This document shows positions 30,792 through 31,073 of a stretch of 31,073 nucleotides of DNA, piece after piece (positions within the stretch are counted from its first letter, which is position 1; every line of letters begins with the position of its first letter). The position numbers and the translations under genes are program-made. The DNA lies in the NCBI GenBank assembly GCA_000431155.1, contig HF985632.1, positions 14,131 to 45,203 of the forward strand. Direction: 5' to 3'. Below the pieces are notes generated by a model. That model had not been told where the DNA came from. It saw only the letters and a list, made by a program, of their open reading frames with translations, and ran no database searches. This DNA is from Bacteroides sp. CAG:927. Lineage in GTDB: Bacteria > Bacteroidota > Bacteroidia > Bacteroidales > Muribaculaceae.

Positions 30792-31073
30792 GTGGTATCC
30801 TCCTTTCTGCCCATACTGCTTGGCTTCGGTTTATAACTTGCTTGGCGAAACTCGCCAAGGATTTCTTTCAATCTTCTCAACAAGTCCACCACATATACAT
30901 GGGTTTCATGGAAACCTCTCTGATGCGACAGCTTGGTAAGTTGGTTGAGGTTGTTCGCCATGCCGATGAGGTTCTTGGCAATGGCAACCGTCTCTGTGTT
31001 GTGTCCGCTCACCACCTCACCGTTCAAGGCTGACTCACGGATATACTCCGCCAACTTGCGGTTGGCTTTTCTC
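30788..31073 (-). CDS. mobC: MobC-like relaxosome accessory protein, 5' end outside window
   Basis: About 95 C-terminal residues are visible. The frame is still open at the window edge (RKANRKLAEYIRESALNGEV), so the N-terminal DNA-binding part is missing. The helical segment ANRKLAEYIRESALNG and the following NNLNQL...LSHQRG region match the C-terminal domain of plasmid mobilization relaxosome proteins (MobC). These bind oriT, help open it, and assist the relaxase. The stop overlaps the relaxase start by 4 bp (ATGA). The oriT and the promoter of this operon are expected just beyond base 31,073. Confidence 0.8.
   Translation of the reverse strand, partial: RKANRKLAEYIRESALNGEVVSGHNTETVAIAKNLIGMANNLNQLTKLSHQRGFHETHVYVVDLLRRLKEILGEFRQASYKPKPSSMGRKEDTT

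Larger units (their letters stand above)
22177..31073. mobile_element. Part of an integrative/mobilizable element carrying a RiPP cassette
   Basis: The interval holds mobC, a relaxase and a coiled-coil membrane protein (mobilization module), then a complete peptide cassette, all on the minus strand. The middle part (about 24,900-29,050) is visibly more AT-rich than the housekeeping genes to the left, which points to a foreign origin. No integrase or transposase is in the window, and the right side continues beyond base 31,073. The left limit is uncertain; it may be the direct repeats at 21930 or 22101. Whether the cassette and the mobilization genes move as one unit is inference. Confidence 0.55.

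Noticed and set aside
1..31073. CRISPR arrays, rRNA genes, insertion sequences with transposases
   Set aside because: No regularly spaced direct repeats, rRNA segments or transposase motifs were seen anywhere in the window.

Overview
The window is chromosomal DNA from a member of the Bacteroidetes, most likely order Bacteroidales and possibly Muribaculaceae (the family is an inference). Three things support this. Most promoters I can see carry the Bacteroidetes -7 box TAnnTTTG, several with a TTG about 20 bp upstream. Start sites mostly lack a Shine-Dalgarno sequence. The gene families are typical: an AddB-like PD-(D/E)XK protein after DNA polymerase III delta', folP next to cdaA, an OMP_b-brl_3 barrel, and Bacteroides-type mobilization genes.

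Bases 1-19,158 are a compact housekeeping block. It starts with the 3' end of a purF-like gene, then an etfB-etfA-acyl-CoA dehydrogenase operon, then holB, an AddB-like nuclease and hemW. Next come nadC (minus strand) divergent from rlmH, a HAD phosphatase (minus), a MATE exporter coupled to a FAD-dependent oxidoreductase, an NSS sodium-dependent transporter, folP-cdaA, and a minus-strand NhaD antiporter. All three convergent pairs in this block overlap at their stop codons.

Bases 19,159-22,176 are looser. They hold an AT-rich spacer with a GC-rich compound hairpin, a secreted TonB-C-terminal-domain protein, a short Crp/Fnr-type regulator, tRNA-Pro(TGG), a small lipoprotein gene, and an unusual 180-bp stretch. 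In that stretch four inverted repeats lie between two copies of an 11-bp direct repeat, right where the core genome meets foreign-looking DNA.

Bases about 22,177-31,073 look like part of a mobilizable element whose right side lies outside the window. The minus-strand mobilization operon (mobC, relaxase, coiled-coil membrane protein) enters from the right edge. Downstream of it on the same strand is a complete ribosomal-peptide (RiPP) cassette. It has a promoter, a long structured leader with a 42-codon upstream ORF, a 52-aa precursor with a double-glycine leader, a hairpin terminator acting as an attenuator, a radical SAM/SPASM maturase, a TonB-receptor-like outer membrane barrel, a C39-peptidase ABC exporter, a very short HlyD-like adaptor, and a strong terminator over the adaptor stop codon. 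The proposed flow: the precursor is modified in the cytoplasm by the SPASM enzyme, cut after Gly-Gly and exported by the peptidase-ABC protein. The mini-adaptor and the outer membrane barrel would then handle the periplasm and outer membrane, or the barrel would act as receptor. The precursor gene, the leader and the adaptor architecture are the most interesting items here.
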